A DNA stretch of 64,000 nucleotides, taken from NCBI GenBank assembly GCA_024278275.1, contig JAJRTN010000159.1, forward strand, positions 1 through 64,000. The letters run 5' to 3'. The stretch is from Candidatus Hydrogenedentota bacterium (lineage in GTDB: Bacteria; Hydrogenedentota; Hydrogenedentia; Hydrogenedentales; JAJRTN01). The notes below the pieces were generated by a model that saw nothing but the letters and a program-made list of their open reading frames with translations, was not told where the DNA came from and made no database searches. Positions 45,418 through 54,648 of the stretch are shown here, piece after piece. The translations under genes and the position numbers were made by a program. Each line of letters begins with the position of its first letter. Position 1 is the first letter of the stretch.

Positions 45418-45939
45418 ATGGGCGGGGCCGGCCGTTTTTCGCGGTTTCTCCGTACCACGCTGATCGGCCTCTGCCTGGCCATGGCGGCTTCTTGGGCCGG
45501 GTACCATGGCATGCTCTATTACCTTTCCCGTGACACGGCGCCGGTTGGACCGCCCCCGCCGCGGGTCCGGGACGACGCCACGCGAATCCAATACCTCACC
45601 AACGAGACCGTGCGGCTGATGAATGACTATCTGCATTATTTTCCCCTGGCCGAAGGTTTTGGCGCCAAGGGAGCGGCGCAGTGGGCCCAACAGGTCTTTC
45701 TTCCCCGCCTGGAGGCACTGCGCGACCAACTGCCACGCGGCGGAACGGGCCGTGCCGCGCCCTATCCGGAACTTCGGGGGCTGTTCAACCGTATGTTTAC
45801 CATGGCCTCCCACCCCTCGGATCAGAGGTTGCGTCGTGCCACGGTGGAAGAACTTCAGGCGCTCCACGCAACGGTTCGACACTACATGTTGGGGTTGAAT
45901 CTTGTGCCTGATCTAAATAAGCCGCCGCCATCATCTTGA
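45418..45939 (+). CDS. membrane-anchored protein of unknown function
   Basis: A 173-aa protein with one N-terminal membrane helix (about residues 12-33: FLRTTLIGLCLAMAASWAGY), then a soluble alpha-helical region with many charged residues to the C-terminus. No family was recognised. The ATG at 45418 lies two bases after the stop of the SprT-like gene and is preceded by AGGGGCGG. The helical domain probably faces the periplasm. The only functional clue is co-transcription with the zinc metalloprotein. Confidence 0.7.
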   Translation: MGGAGRFSRFLRTTLIGLCLAMAASWAGYHGMLYYLSRDTAPVGPPPPRVRDDATRIQYLTNETVRLMNDYLHYFPLAEGFGAKGAAQWAQQVFLPRLEALRDQLPRGGTGRAAPYPELRGLFNRMFTMASHPSDQRLRRATVEELQALHATVRHYMLGLNLVPDLNKPPPSS

Positions 45940-46165
45940 GGTGCCGGTCTTTCGTGAGTCTTCCCGCGGCGACACCCCGCGGCGACACCTTCCAAGAGAG
46001 GGCCGAATTCCTTTACAATCCCGAGAAAACCATTATCCATGAGTGCCCAATCAACCCATGGCATGTGATGTTTGCGGATTTCGTTTGTATCCTGATCACA
46101 GGGCATAAATCGAGAGAAGGACAGGCGACTTGCCGAGTTGCGCAACATCCCATGCGGAGTCACGC

Positions 46166-46765
46166 ATGCCCATCGCGGATTCACTGGCGGATGCCAATGA
46201 TGAGCACTTGATGCATTTGCTTTGCCGCGGCACGGATGAGGCCCTGGCGGAGCTGGTCAGGCGCTATCAAAACGACGTCTTTCGCTTCAGCCTGTATTAC
46301 GTGAAGAACGTGGAAGTAGCGAAGGAGATGGCGCAGGAAACCTTTCTGCGCATCTATTCGGCGCGCGACCGTTTTGACACGGAACGCAGTTTCAAGCCCT
46401 GGATGCTCTGCATCACCCGTAACCTCTGCCTGAACGAATTGAAGCGCAAGAAGACGGTGTTGATGGAGACCCTTGAAGAATACGCCAGCGAAGCACGGGA
46501 GGATTCGGGTGAGATCCTCCGGTGGGACGCGACAGACGCCTCGGAAGCCCTCATGGCGGACGAACGCCGCGGGGCCTTGCTGGAGGCATTGAACAAGCTT
46601 TCACGGGACGCCCGTGAAATGGTGATGCTGCGCTATTTCGAGTTGCTTTCCGCGCGGGAAATCGCCGAGATCATGGACAGTACGGAAGGGGCCGTGAGAA
46701 CGCGGATCCACCGGACGTTGCGCCAGTTGCGCAAACATTGCGCGCATATTTGGGAGACGATGTGA
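46166..46765 (+). CDS. ECF-type RNA polymerase sigma factor
   Basis: A 199-aa sigma-70 family factor. Region 2 is near residues 25-90, with the -10 recognition segment AKEMAQETFLRIYSARDRF and the core-binding stretch LVRRYQNDVFRFSLYYVKN. Region 4 lies near 140-195, with helix-turn-helix LSAREIAEIMDSTEGAVRTR. The region 2-4 linker is short, as in ECF factors. The start at 46166 follows CGGAG, and an upstream in-frame ATG at 46130 was rejected. It shares a 4-base overlap with the anti-sigma gene that follows, the usual arrangement for co-regulated pairs. Target genes are unknown. Confidence 0.92.
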   Translation: MPIADSLADANDEHLMHLLCRGTDEALAELVRRYQNDVFRFSLYYVKNVEVAKEMAQETFLRIYSARDRFDTERSFKPWMLCITRNLCLNELKRKKTVLMETLEEYASEAREDSGEILRWDATDASEALMADERRGALLEALNKLSRDAREMVMLRYFELLSAREIAEIMDSTEGAVRTRIHRTLRQLRKHCAHIWETM

Positions 46766-48789
46766 GCACGCCGTGTGAGACATACCAGGCCGCCATCATG
46801 GCTCACCTGGACGGAGGCCTGGGCAAGGGCGAAGTAGCGGCGCTGGAGGCGCACATGGCTCGTTGCGCGTTCTGCCGGGAACATCACGCGGCACTGGCCG
46901 CCCTGACCGAGGGCCTGGTGGCCATCGGTGCGGCGACTGCCCCCAAAAACGAGGTGGATATCGTCGATTCGGTCATGACCGGCGTGCAGGAAATCAGGGA
47001 AGGCACGCGCCTTATCGATGAAGCCTCCCTGCCCGAACACCCGCTGGTGATGCCCTACGTGGACCATGCCCTCGACGAGGTGACGCGGGCACGCTTCGAG
47101 CGGACCTTGCGAACCCATCCCGATTTACGCCGGGAGGTGGACGAGATGCGGCGCTTGGACAGCGCGTTGCGCGTGCTGGCGGATGAGTGCCGGGCGGTTC
47201 CCCCGAACCTTTCCGTCGAACAGGCGGTCATGGACGCGGTTGCGTGCGCCCGCGAATTGGCTGAAGACCCCCAAACGCACCGGGTTGAAGAGGCGCTCTG
47301 GGGGCTGGGTGAAACCATCCGGGATCACACCCAGGCCGTTGATATTGAAGACGAGGTATGGGCCACCGTGGCGGCCCGCGAGGACATGGAGCTTGAGGAA
47401 ACCCTGACGGCGCTGGGCCGGGATTTGGCGCAAGGGACGCCACGGGTGGATATGGTTGACGAGGTCATGCACGTGGTCAAGACGAGCCGCCGGGCGAGAC
47501 AGGTGACCGCCAGACCCGCCACGTGGCGCGCTTCCACCCGCACCTTCTCCTATTGGTTGCGGGGGCTTGGCTTGACGGCGGCGGCGACCGTGGCGATCCT
47601 CGCCGGGTTGCTGGCGGCACGCTGGACGGATCAACCGGTCGAGCAGCCACGAGTCGCCCGCGGCGGCACCCACCTCCCGGCGGGGAATGGGCCGCCCCAT
47701 GCCGGCAACGCTACCGAGCCCGGTAAGGGCAACGGCAACGAACTGGTGTTGCCCGACTGGCCCCCCATCAGCGCCTTGCCCCAGGCGATTCTGAAACGTC
47801 CCGAGCCCGACGCGGAGAAAAAGGCAACGGAGAAGACCGCGCAGGAACGAAAGGTAACGCTTGCAGAGGCCATAGAACAGCACCGGCTGGGTCAGGCCAA
47901 TGACAAGGACGCCCTCGCGCGTCTGGCCGAATGGGCGCAGTTAACGCCCCAGGAAGCCCGGGACCTGCTCGAAGAAGGCGGTCTCACCGTCGAGCAGATG
48001 GTGGGTGCCACCCAGTATCTCCCGCCGGATGAGGCGGTCCAGGTACTGGAAGGCCTGGTGGCCGATCATCCGGAGGACCCTTACTTGCAGTTGTCCCTTG
48101 CCCGCGCCATGGGCGACAACGGCGCCTCCCTGGAAGAACAGCTCGCCCAAGTCGCCCTTTGGGGCGCTTTGGACACCAACAACGGCCTGCCCTCTTACGC
48201 GGAAGCGGCCCTCTACTATGAAACGGGTGACTATGACGCGGCGCTTCAGGCGCTCGCCCAGGGAAATACCTACGAGGAAGCCCAAAACTACAGCCTGGAA
48301 AGTGCCAATGCCCGCGCGGACGTGCTGGAAGCGGCCGGTTTGGACCGTGAAACCGCGAAATACCTGTCGGCCCTGCTCGGCGGCGCGGATGAATATGCCG
48401 ATATTTCCTCCATGACCGCGAAGTTGGCGGAACTGGGTGCTTACTATGAGTCGGTGGGTGATTTTGACAGCGCCACGCAGGTCTACCAGGCCTTGCTGCG
48501 GCTCGGAGAGCAGGTAGGTAATTCCGCGGCCCTGCCCAGCGACACCCTGGCTTCCGCCGACACCATCATGCTGGCCACCCAGGCGCTTCAAGAATTGCTC
48601 AGTGATCCCGACACCCTCGCGCTGCTCTCACAAACGGTGAATCAACTGTTCCAGTTGCTGGGAAACTTCACCACGGCGCTGGGGGAGTACAACGCACTGC
48701 TCAGCGGAGACCCGGAGGCCGTTTCGTCCTTTGTCGAGTCCATCCTGATGGGCGCCTGGGACCAGATGATTGGACAGGCCTTCCCGTAA
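46762..48789 (+). CDS. large zinc-finger anti-sigma factor with C-terminal helical repeats
   Basis: A 675-aa membrane protein with GTG start and GGGAG upstream. The N-terminus is an anti-sigma zinc domain: H31-x3-C35-x2-C38 in EAHMARCAFCREH, repressing the adjacent sigma factor. A second region (about 80-230) has repeated acidic helices. A membrane helix (about residues 265-290) follows, with a Pro-rich linker and then a long periplasmic TPR-like helical domain (residues 340-660, e.g. LARAMGDNGASLEEQLAQVA). Anti-sigma factors are typically 100-250 aa, so the periplasmic TPR-like portion, perhaps a sensor, is unusual. Confidence 0.83.
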   Translation: MSTPCETYQAAIMAHLDGGLGKGEVAALEAHMARCAFCREHHAALAALTEGLVAIGAATAPKNEVDIVDSVMTGVQEIREGTRLIDEASLPEHPLVMPYVDHALDEVTRARFERTLRTHPDLRREVDEMRRLDSALRVLADECRAVPPNLSVEQAVMDAVACARELAEDPQTHRVEEALWGLGETIRDHTQAVDIEDEVWATVAAREDMELEETLTALGRDLAQGTPRVDMVDEVMHVVKTSRRARQVTARPATWRASTRTFSYWLRGLGLTAAATVAILAGLLAARWTDQPVEQPRVARGGTHLPAGNGPPHAGNATEPGKGNGNELVLPDWPPISALPQAILKRPEPDAEKKATEKTAQERKVTLAEAIEQHRLGQANDKDALARLAEWAQLTPQEARDLLEEGGLTVEQMVGATQYLPPDEAVQVLEGLVADHPEDPYLQLSLARAMGDNGASLEEQLAQVALWGALDTNNGLPSYAEAALYYETGDYDAALQALAQGNTYEEAQNYSLESANARADVLEAAGLDRETAKYLSALLGGADEYADISSMTAKLAELGAYYESVGDFDSATQVYQALLRLGEQVGNSAALPSDTLASADTIMLATQALQELLSDPDTLALLSQTVNQLFQLLGNFTTALGEYNALLSGDPEAVSSFVESILMGAWDQMIGQAFP

Positions 48790-48800
48790 CGCCGGAATGT

Positions 48801-50054
48801 TTACCCGCCGGTCCATGTCTCCACGAGGCGCCGCAACGCGCGCTGTCCGGCCGCTTCACGCTTGAAGCTGAACCCACAGTTCCAGTTAAAAATGGAAATG
48901 AAGCGGCAGTCCCCATGGGTCAGGGTGTCGCGAAAGTGACGGTACCAGCCCGCTTCCCCGGGCGCCCCCCACCACCATTCGACCGCCGCCCACCGTTCGT
49001 TCCCCTGTCGCGCAAAGGCATCCTCCATCCCCTTCGCGGCGCGGGGGTCGAGTCCGTAGAAGCTCCAGCCGGGCGTGGCATGGGGATTACATGCCGCGGT
49101 AAAGGGCAGGTGTTTCCCCCAGGGCGCATAGGTGCCGCCCTGGTGGGTGTAGACCAGCGAAGGGGGCAGTCCGTTCTCAACGCACGCGCGGGACAGGAAG
49201 GCAAGGTAACGTCGGGTCACCTCGCCAATTTGTTCCCGGGTGATGGCCCCGTGGTCGGCGATGCCCGCGGTTTTCACGGCGGCGTAACCCAATTGCGCCA
49301 AGCCGCCGCCCAGGCCCCGATCAAGATCCAGGCCGTATTGCGGGTCCGCCTCCACCGGTTGTTCCAGGTAGCGGTTTCCATCAGGGTAGTGGTAGGCGTT
49401 ATAGCCAATGCCCGCTTCATGGCCCACCTTCACCCCGCCAAGCAGGTACTTCCGGTCTGTCGGAAGCTGTTGCCACCACGCCGTGATCACCGGCACGAGC
49501 TTGTCGAGGGCTTCCCGATGGGCTTTCAAAACGGCCGGACTTGCCAGGTTCGGCGCGGGTAACACGCGAACCTGGCGGCCCCAATTCCGCCAGCAGATTT
49601 TTACCGCGCACTCAGCTTCCCACCCGGTCCATTCCACGTTCAAGACGTTGGCCGGGTTGTAGCCCGGCGCCCTGGGATCCCACCAGTTCCAAAGGTCGGA
49701 ACGGTATCCCCACCAGTTCTGCCCATCCAACTGCACCAGTACGGGGATGCCGGTCTCCTCGCTCAGGGCCAGGAAGCGCTCGAGACTTTCGCGAAGGGCT
49801 TTCGGATCGTAGCGAAAAAAATCAAAAACAAAGGTTACGCCAATCCGGAGCAAAGGGTTTTCCGGACAGGCCAGGGTATTGGGGATTTCCTCGAAACGCT
49901 CCGCGGTAAAGGATTGGGGATGTCCGGCGGACCAGGCAACGCCGGGCGCACGGTTGACGAACACGTACCGGGGCATTTGCCCGGAAGGCGCGTCGGCCAT
50001 GGATACTCGGGCACCCAACAACATGACGATGAGGATATTGCGCAACATGCCCAT
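48801..50054 (-). CDS. secreted glycoside-hydrolase-like protein
   Basis: A 417-aa exported protein. ATG at 50054 (GGAG seven bases before) begins a signal peptide (MGMLRNILIVMLLGARVSMA). The remainder looks like a TIM-barrel hydrolase: VQLDGQNWWGYRSDLWNWWD, GGVKVGHEAGIGYNAYHYPD, SLVYTHQGGTYAPWGKH and NERWAAVEWWWGAPGEAGW carry clustered Trp, Glu and His, as in beta-galactosidase-type clefts. No family number can be given. The start codon lies just after a 17-bp repeat (50058-50074) that recurs at 10586-10602. It is convergent with the anti-sigma gene. Confidence 0.7.
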   Translation of the reverse strand: MGMLRNILIVMLLGARVSMADAPSGQMPRYVFVNRAPGVAWSAGHPQSFTAERFEEIPNTLACPENPLLRIGVTFVFDFFRYDPKALRESLERFLALSEETGIPVLVQLDGQNWWGYRSDLWNWWDPRAPGYNPANVLNVEWTGWEAECAVKICWRNWGRQVRVLPAPNLASPAVLKAHREALDKLVPVITAWWQQLPTDRKYLLGGVKVGHEAGIGYNAYHYPDGNRYLEQPVEADPQYGLDLDRGLGGGLAQLGYAAVKTAGIADHGAITREQIGEVTRRYLAFLSRACVENGLPPSLVYTHQGGTYAPWGKHLPFTAACNPHATPGWSFYGLDPRAAKGMEDAFARQGNERWAAVEWWWGAPGEAGWYRHFRDTLTHGDCRFISIFNWNCGFSFKREAAGQRALRRLVETWTGG

Positions 50055-50113
50055 TGTGCCGCTCCGCGGGGTGCCTACACCAAGTAAAACAACATCCATG
50101 GCCATTGGTCCGT

Positions 50114-51517
50114 TTACCGAAGCTTGAGCCCGTGCTTCTTGAGCGTGGCGTAAACATGGGGCCGCGACAGACCGGAAATCCGGCAGGCGGCCTCAATGTC
50201 GCCCTCCGCCCGGCGTACCAGTTCAGTCATGTAAACCTTTTCAAACTGGTCGCGCATCTCCCTGAAAGGACCGAGCGTTTCGGAAAGGCCGACCTTATCC
50301 TTCGAATCCGTTTCGACGGGCCCGGGAGCGGGGCTTTGAACAACATGGGCTCTTGCCAGGGGTACGCGAACGCTGATGGGGAGGTGATTGGCAAAGAGAA
50401 TAGGATCGATGCCCGCGTTCACCACGGCCGCGGCAATGGCATGGGACAACTCCCGGACATTTCCGGGCCAGTGGTGGGCCTGAAGCGCCTCCGTGAAGTC
50501 TTCGCTCACGCCGGGAATATCGCGGCCCCGAAGATTGCATTCGCGCCGTATGAAATGGGCGGTCAGCAGGGGCAGATCTTCAAGCCGCTCGCGCAAGGGA
50601 GGCAGTGGGATGGTCACCGAACGCAACCTGAAAAGAAGATCCTGCCGAAAAAGGCCCCGGGCCACCATCCGGTCAAGATCCTGGTGGGTGGCCGCAATGA
50701 CCCGGAAGTTGCTTTGTTGCTCGGTCTGGGCGCCAACAGGGCGGAAGCGGTGTTCCTGCAACACGCGAAGAAAGGCGCGCTGAATCGCGGGGGGCATCTC
50801 ACCCACTTCGTCCAGAAAGAGTGTTCCCCCGTTGGCCTGTGAAATGAGCCCCTGGTGGCTTTGGTCCGCACCGGTAAAAGCACCCTTCTCATGCCCGAAA
50901 AGCATGCTGCCAATAAGCGTTTCGGGCAGTGCGGCGCAATCCACGACGACAAAAGGTTCCAAGCCGCGGGCGCTGTTTTCGTGGACGGCCCTCGCGAGGA
51001 GTTCCTTACCCGTTCCGGTCTCACCCACGATAAGCACATCCACATCGCCGTTGGCGGCCCGGGCCGCCATGTCCAACGCAATCCGCAAGGCGGGCGCGTG
51101 CCCCACGATGTCGGGGGTGTGGAAAACGACGTGTTCCACCGCGGCCAACCGGCTCTCCCGGTACTGCATGGCCCGGGATAGAGATAAAAGGATTACTTTC
51201 GAGGAAAAGGGCTTTTGGACAAAATCCCATGCACCGCACCGCATGGCCAGTTCGGCGCTTTCCGTGTCGCCCGCGCCGGTGATGATAATCACCTCGGGCG
51301 GCCACACGCCGGACTTCAGCCGGGGAAGCACATCCAGTCCCGAGCCGTCGGGGAAACGCAAATCAAGGAAGATGATGTCGAAGGCCGTGCGCGCCGCGGC
51401 GTCGAGCCCATCCCGGAGCGAATGGGCCAGCGAGACATGATGGCCCGCCCGCGCAACATGTTTTGCCAAGACGTTACTGACATCCTTGTCGTCATCAAGA
51501 ATCAGAATCTGGCCCAT
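50114..51517 (-). CDS. NtrC-type sigma-54-dependent response regulator
   Basis: A 467-aa transcription activator. Receiver at residues 1-115, with acidic pocket LDDDK, phosphoacceptor D52 and K102. AAA+ domain at about 135-360, with Walker A GETGTGKE (165-172), the sigma-54 contact loop GAFTGA (212-217) and Walker B GGTLFLDEVGEMP. A Fis-type HTH lies at about 425-467 (AACRISGLSRPHVYATLKKH). All key residues are present, so it should drive sigma-54 promoters after phosphorylation. No cognate kinase is adjacent, making it an orphan here. Confidence 0.94.
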   Translation of the reverse strand: MGQILILDDDKDVSNVLAKHVARAGHHVSLAHSLRDGLDAAARTAFDIIFLDLRFPDGSGLDVLPRLKSGVWPPEVIIITGAGDTESAELAMRCGAWDFVQKPFSSKVILLSLSRAMQYRESRLAAVEHVVFHTPDIVGHAPALRIALDMAARAANGDVDVLIVGETGTGKELLARAVHENSARGLEPFVVVDCAALPETLIGSMLFGHEKGAFTGADQSHQGLISQANGGTLFLDEVGEMPPAIQRAFLRVLQEHRFRPVGAQTEQQSNFRVIAATHQDLDRMVARGLFRQDLLFRLRSVTIPLPPLRERLEDLPLLTAHFIRRECNLRGRDIPGVSEDFTEALQAHHWPGNVRELSHAIAAAVVNAGIDPILFANHLPISVRVPLARAHVVQSPAPGPVETDSKDKVGLSETLGPFREMRDQFEKVYMTELVRRAEGDIEAACRISGLSRPHVYATLKKHGLKLR

Positions 51518-51829
51518 AAGGAATGTACCTCGCCAAGCACCATGGTGTTCAGCATGGGGGAAACAACCCTGGCAAACCGGTGTTTCCCCGTGGTTTCATA
51601 AATCCTCCCAGGAAGCGGCATCCCATGTTTCGGTTTACCGCTACCTTATCACTCTTCCCCGTAGGCATGACAAGTTCGGCGTCAAAGGCGTTGTCCGGGG
51701 TACGTGGAAGCCTGTCCCGCCTTTCCCCTCCAAGCCATGTCGGGGGCAATTGTTCTGCCGGGCGGATGGCTTGATATACTTCCGTTTTGTGGCGGAAGCA
51801 AATGCCGAACATCCATGGGAGCACAACGC
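51518..51829. other. 312-bp divergent gap
   Basis: Spacer between the NtrC-type regulator gene (minus) and the epimerase-aminotransferase gene (plus). No RNA or sigma-54 promoter was confidently recognised. The ribosome site for the downstream gene (GGGAG) is at 51816-51820. Confidence 0.4.
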
Positions 51830-54010
51830 ATGCAAGTCTTGGTCACGGGGGGCGGCGGCTACCTGGGCTCCTGTCTCGTGTCGAGGTTGCTCCACGCGGG
51901 ACACCGCGTCAGGGTTTTCGACCGGTTCTGTTTCGGGCGGGAAGCCCTTGAAACACTGGCGGCAAACAACGGGTGCGAAGTGGTGGAAGGCGATGTTCGC
52001 CGCCTGCAGGAGCACCCGGAGCTGCTGGACGGTGTGGAAGCCATCATGCACCTCGCCAGCCTGTCGAACGATCCCTCCTGTGATCTCGATGCCGACACCG
52101 CCATGGATGTCAACGTGGAGAGTACCATCGAACTGGCCCAGCGGGCGGTGCGCGCCGGTGTGGGCCGCTTCGTGTTGGCTTCTTCATGCAGTGTCTACGG
52201 GCTGGGGGTTTTTGAACTCCTCGACGAGGAAAGCCCCGCCAATCCCGTTTCCACGTTCGGGAAGAGCAAGCTGGCCGCCGAAACGGCCCTGCGGGCCATG
52301 GCATCCCCTCATTTCACGCCCGTCGTGGGACGCACCGCCACCCTCTTCGGGTTGGCGCCCCGCATGCGTTTCGACCTTGCCGTCAACCAGATGGTGGCCA
52401 CCGCCGCGCGCCAGGGGCGCATCGAGGTGCGCGGCGGTGGCAATCAATGGCGGCCTTTCATCCACGTGCGGGATGCCGCGCGGGCCTTTCAGCTCTTTCT
52501 CGAAGCCGACGCTGCGGTCGTGGGGGGCGAAGTCTTCAACGTGGGGGCGGACGAGTTCAACCTCCGCATCGCCGATTTGGCGGCACTGGTGGCCGCCCAC
52601 TTTGAAGGGATCCGGGTGGATCGGGCCACGGATGACGATGACCTGCGCAACTTCCGCGTCCTTTTCGGCAAATTGAAGGAGCGGCTCCATTTTCTCCCGA
52701 AGCACACCCTGGAAGAAGGCATCATCGAGGTGCGCGGCTTCCTGGATGACCCGACCGTCGATCCCTTCGACGAAGCCTTTTTCAACGTGTACCGCATGAA
52801 AACCCTGCGCGCCACGCCCGTGGATGAAGGCGGCGAGCCGGTGGCCGCCCGCTTTGTTCCCCTGGCCCGGCCCAACCTCGGCCCCGAGGAGGAAGAGGCC
52901 ATTCTCACCGCCCTTCGAGGCGGGTGGATCACGTCGGGGGACCGAATCGCCGCCTTTGAGCGGGCCTTTGCCGACACGGTGAACGCGCCCCACACCGTGG
53001 CCGTGAACTCCTGCACCGCCGCCCTGCACCTGTGCCTGGCCGAGGCCGGTGTGAAGGCGGGCGACGAGGTCATCAGCCCGCCCATCACCTGGAGCAGCAC
53101 GGGCAACACCCTGCTGAACATGGGCGTCACGCCCGTTTTCGTGGACGTGGAGGCCGATACGCTCAACGTCAATCCCGACCTGGTCGAGGCGGCCATCACG
53201 CCCCGCACCCGGGCCATCATCCCCGTTCACATGGCCGGCCAGCCCTGCGACATGGCACGGCTCCAGGAAATCGCCACCCGCCACGGCCTGCCCCTCATCG
53301 AGGATGCCGCCCATGCCCTCGGCGCCGCCCGCGACGGTGTGCCCGTGGGTGCCACGGGCAACCCCACCTGCTTCAGTTTCTACGCCATCAAGAACATTAC
53401 CACCATGGAGGGCGGCATGATCGCCCTCAAGGATCCCGAGACCGCCGCGCGGCTCCGTCTCCTTGCCGCCAACGGCATGGAGGCCACCGCCTGGGACCGC
53501 TATGGCCGCAGCGCCGTGGCCGCGCCACGGGAGGTCGTGGCGCCCGGCTTCAAGTTCCTCATGGGCAACGTGAGCGCCACCATGGGCATCGAGCAACTCA
53601 AGAAGTTTCCCCAATTCATGGCCGCGCGCCGTCGCCTGGCGCAAATGTACCGTGCCGTACTCGCTGAGATCGACGAGATCGAGCTGTTGCGCGTGTGTCC
53701 CGGAGTGGAACACGCCTGGCACCTCATGGTGATCCGTTTGAAGCTGGATCGCCTCGACCGAAGCCGCGACGAGATCGCCTATTTGCTGCGCCAGGAGAAT
53801 ATCGGGACGGGCGTCCACTTCTACGGACTCCATTTGCACCGGTACTACCGGGAACATCTGGGCATGAAGCCTGAAGACCTGCCCGAGGCCACGCGCGTAT
53901 CCCATGAGATCCTCTCCCTGCCCCTGCACCCGCAAATGACCGACAAAAACGTGCATGAGGTGGTGACGGCGCTCAAGAAGGTCATTCATCACGTCCGGCA
54001 CACCTCCTGA
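51830..54010 (+). CDS. fused NAD-dependent epimerase/dehydratase and DegT-type aminotransferase
   Basis: A 726-aa two-domain protein, probably for nucleotide-sugar biosynthesis. Residues 1 to ~325: extended SDR with GGGGYLG (7-13) for NAD. The catalytic Y-x3-K motif reads F143-G-K-S-K147, so the Tyr is Phe. Residues ~345-726: DegT/DnrJ/EryC1/StrS aminotransferase with NSCTAALHLCLAEAGV, IEDAAHALG and the PLP lysine K521 in SFYAIKNITTMEGG. The start at 51830 has GGGAG eight bases before, while ATG 51815 and the frame from 51704 are unsupported. A 4-keto-sugar made by another enzyme could be aminated here, e.g. for surface glycan amino-sugars. The domains are normally separate genes. Confidence 0.9.
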   Translation: MQVLVTGGGGYLGSCLVSRLLHAGHRVRVFDRFCFGREALETLAANNGCEVVEGDVRRLQEHPELLDGVEAIMHLASLSNDPSCDLDADTAMDVNVESTIELAQRAVRAGVGRFVLASSCSVYGLGVFELLDEESPANPVSTFGKSKLAAETALRAMASPHFTPVVGRTATLFGLAPRMRFDLAVNQMVATAARQGRIEVRGGGNQWRPFIHVRDAARAFQLFLEADAAVVGGEVFNVGADEFNLRIADLAALVAAHFEGIRVDRATDDDDLRNFRVLFGKLKERLHFLPKHTLEEGIIEVRGFLDDPTVDPFDEAFFNVYRMKTLRATPVDEGGEPVAARFVPLARPNLGPEEEEAILTALRGGWITSGDRIAAFERAFADTVNAPHTVAVNSCTAALHLCLAEAGVKAGDEVISPPITWSSTGNTLLNMGVTPVFVDVEADTLNVNPDLVEAAITPRTRAIIPVHMAGQPCDMARLQEIATRHGLPLIEDAAHALGAARDGVPVGATGNPTCFSFYAIKNITTMEGGMIALKDPETAARLRLLAANGMEATAWDRYGRSAVAAPREVVAPGFKFLMGNVSATMGIEQLKKFPQFMAARRRLAQMYRAVLAEIDEIELLRVCPGVEHAWHLMVIRLKLDRLDRSRDEIAYLLRQENIGTGVHFYGLHLHRYYREHLGMKPEDLPEATRVSHEILSLPLHPQMTDKNVHEVVTALKKVIHHVRHTS

Positions 54011-54057
54011 TACGTGGAATAATGGTATAATCTCTTGGAATTGAGGAGAATATACCA

Positions 54058-54624
54058 TTGCCGACCTTAGCTAAATGCGCTCGTTGTAAAGAATTATTCC
54101 TCCAGGAGGATCAACCGGTCTGTCCAAGCTGCTGGCCCCAGGAGGAGGCGGAATACGCCCGAGTGCGAGAGGCCCTGGATTTCCGCGAAGGATTGACGGC
54201 CCCGGAGGTGGCCTCCGTGGCCCAGGTAACGCTGGATGTGGTGACGCGCATGCTGGATGGGGGGCGCATCGGGGGTAACGGAACGGAGGAACCACCCCGT
54301 TGCGGTTGCTGTGGTGCCCCCGCCATCAGCCACAGCAAGCGCCTCTGTCAGGCCTGCCTCATCAAGCTGGACCAGGAATGCGCGGAAGCCATGCGCGACC
54401 TTCGTAAGCGCATGAGCGGTTTTGCCACGGCGGGCATTCACCAGGTCCATGCCGCCCTGTCCGCCAAACGCAAGGGCCGGGCCGGAGATCGGATTGAAAG
54501 GGCTTTTTCCGAAGCAAACGCGGCCTCTACCGCACCGGGTACGGGGGGCATGCGCATGGGCGTGGTGGTCCCCCGAAACCGTGCCGGGCGCGCCGAACGG
54601 GGCAGCCGCCAGCCCGCGCATTGA
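54058..54624 (+). CDS. double zinc-ribbon protein with HTH-like region
   Basis: A 188-aa protein starting with TTG, with GAGGAG nine bases before it. It contains two Cys clusters: CARCKELF...CPSC near residues 7-25 and CGCCGAPA...CQAC near 82-100. Between them is a possible helix-turn-helix (LTAPEVASVAQVTLDVVTRM). A basic, Gly/Arg-rich tail follows. The layout recalls small flagellar-operon or DNA/RNA-binding zinc proteins (YvyF/FlgN neighbourhood types), but no family can be assigned with certainty. It follows the epimerase-aminotransferase gene by 47 bases. Confidence 0.65.
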   Translation: MPTLAKCARCKELFLQEDQPVCPSCWPQEEAEYARVREALDFREGLTAPEVASVAQVTLDVVTRMLDGGRIGGNGTEEPPRCGCCGAPAISHSKRLCQACLIKLDQECAEAMRDLRKRMSGFATAGIHQVHAALSAKRKGRAGDRIERAFSEANAASTAPGTGGMRMGVVVPRNRAGRAERGSRQPAH

Positions 54625-54648
54625 GAAAAGCGGGCGTTCACGACCCCA

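Noticed and set aside
46061-46079. Possible sigma-54 promoter (TGGCA...TTGC)
   Set aside because: Spacing between the GG and GC elements is two bases too long.
45936-46211. Short frame upstream of the sigma factor gene
   Set aside because: Wrong frame relative to the sigma gene and no support.
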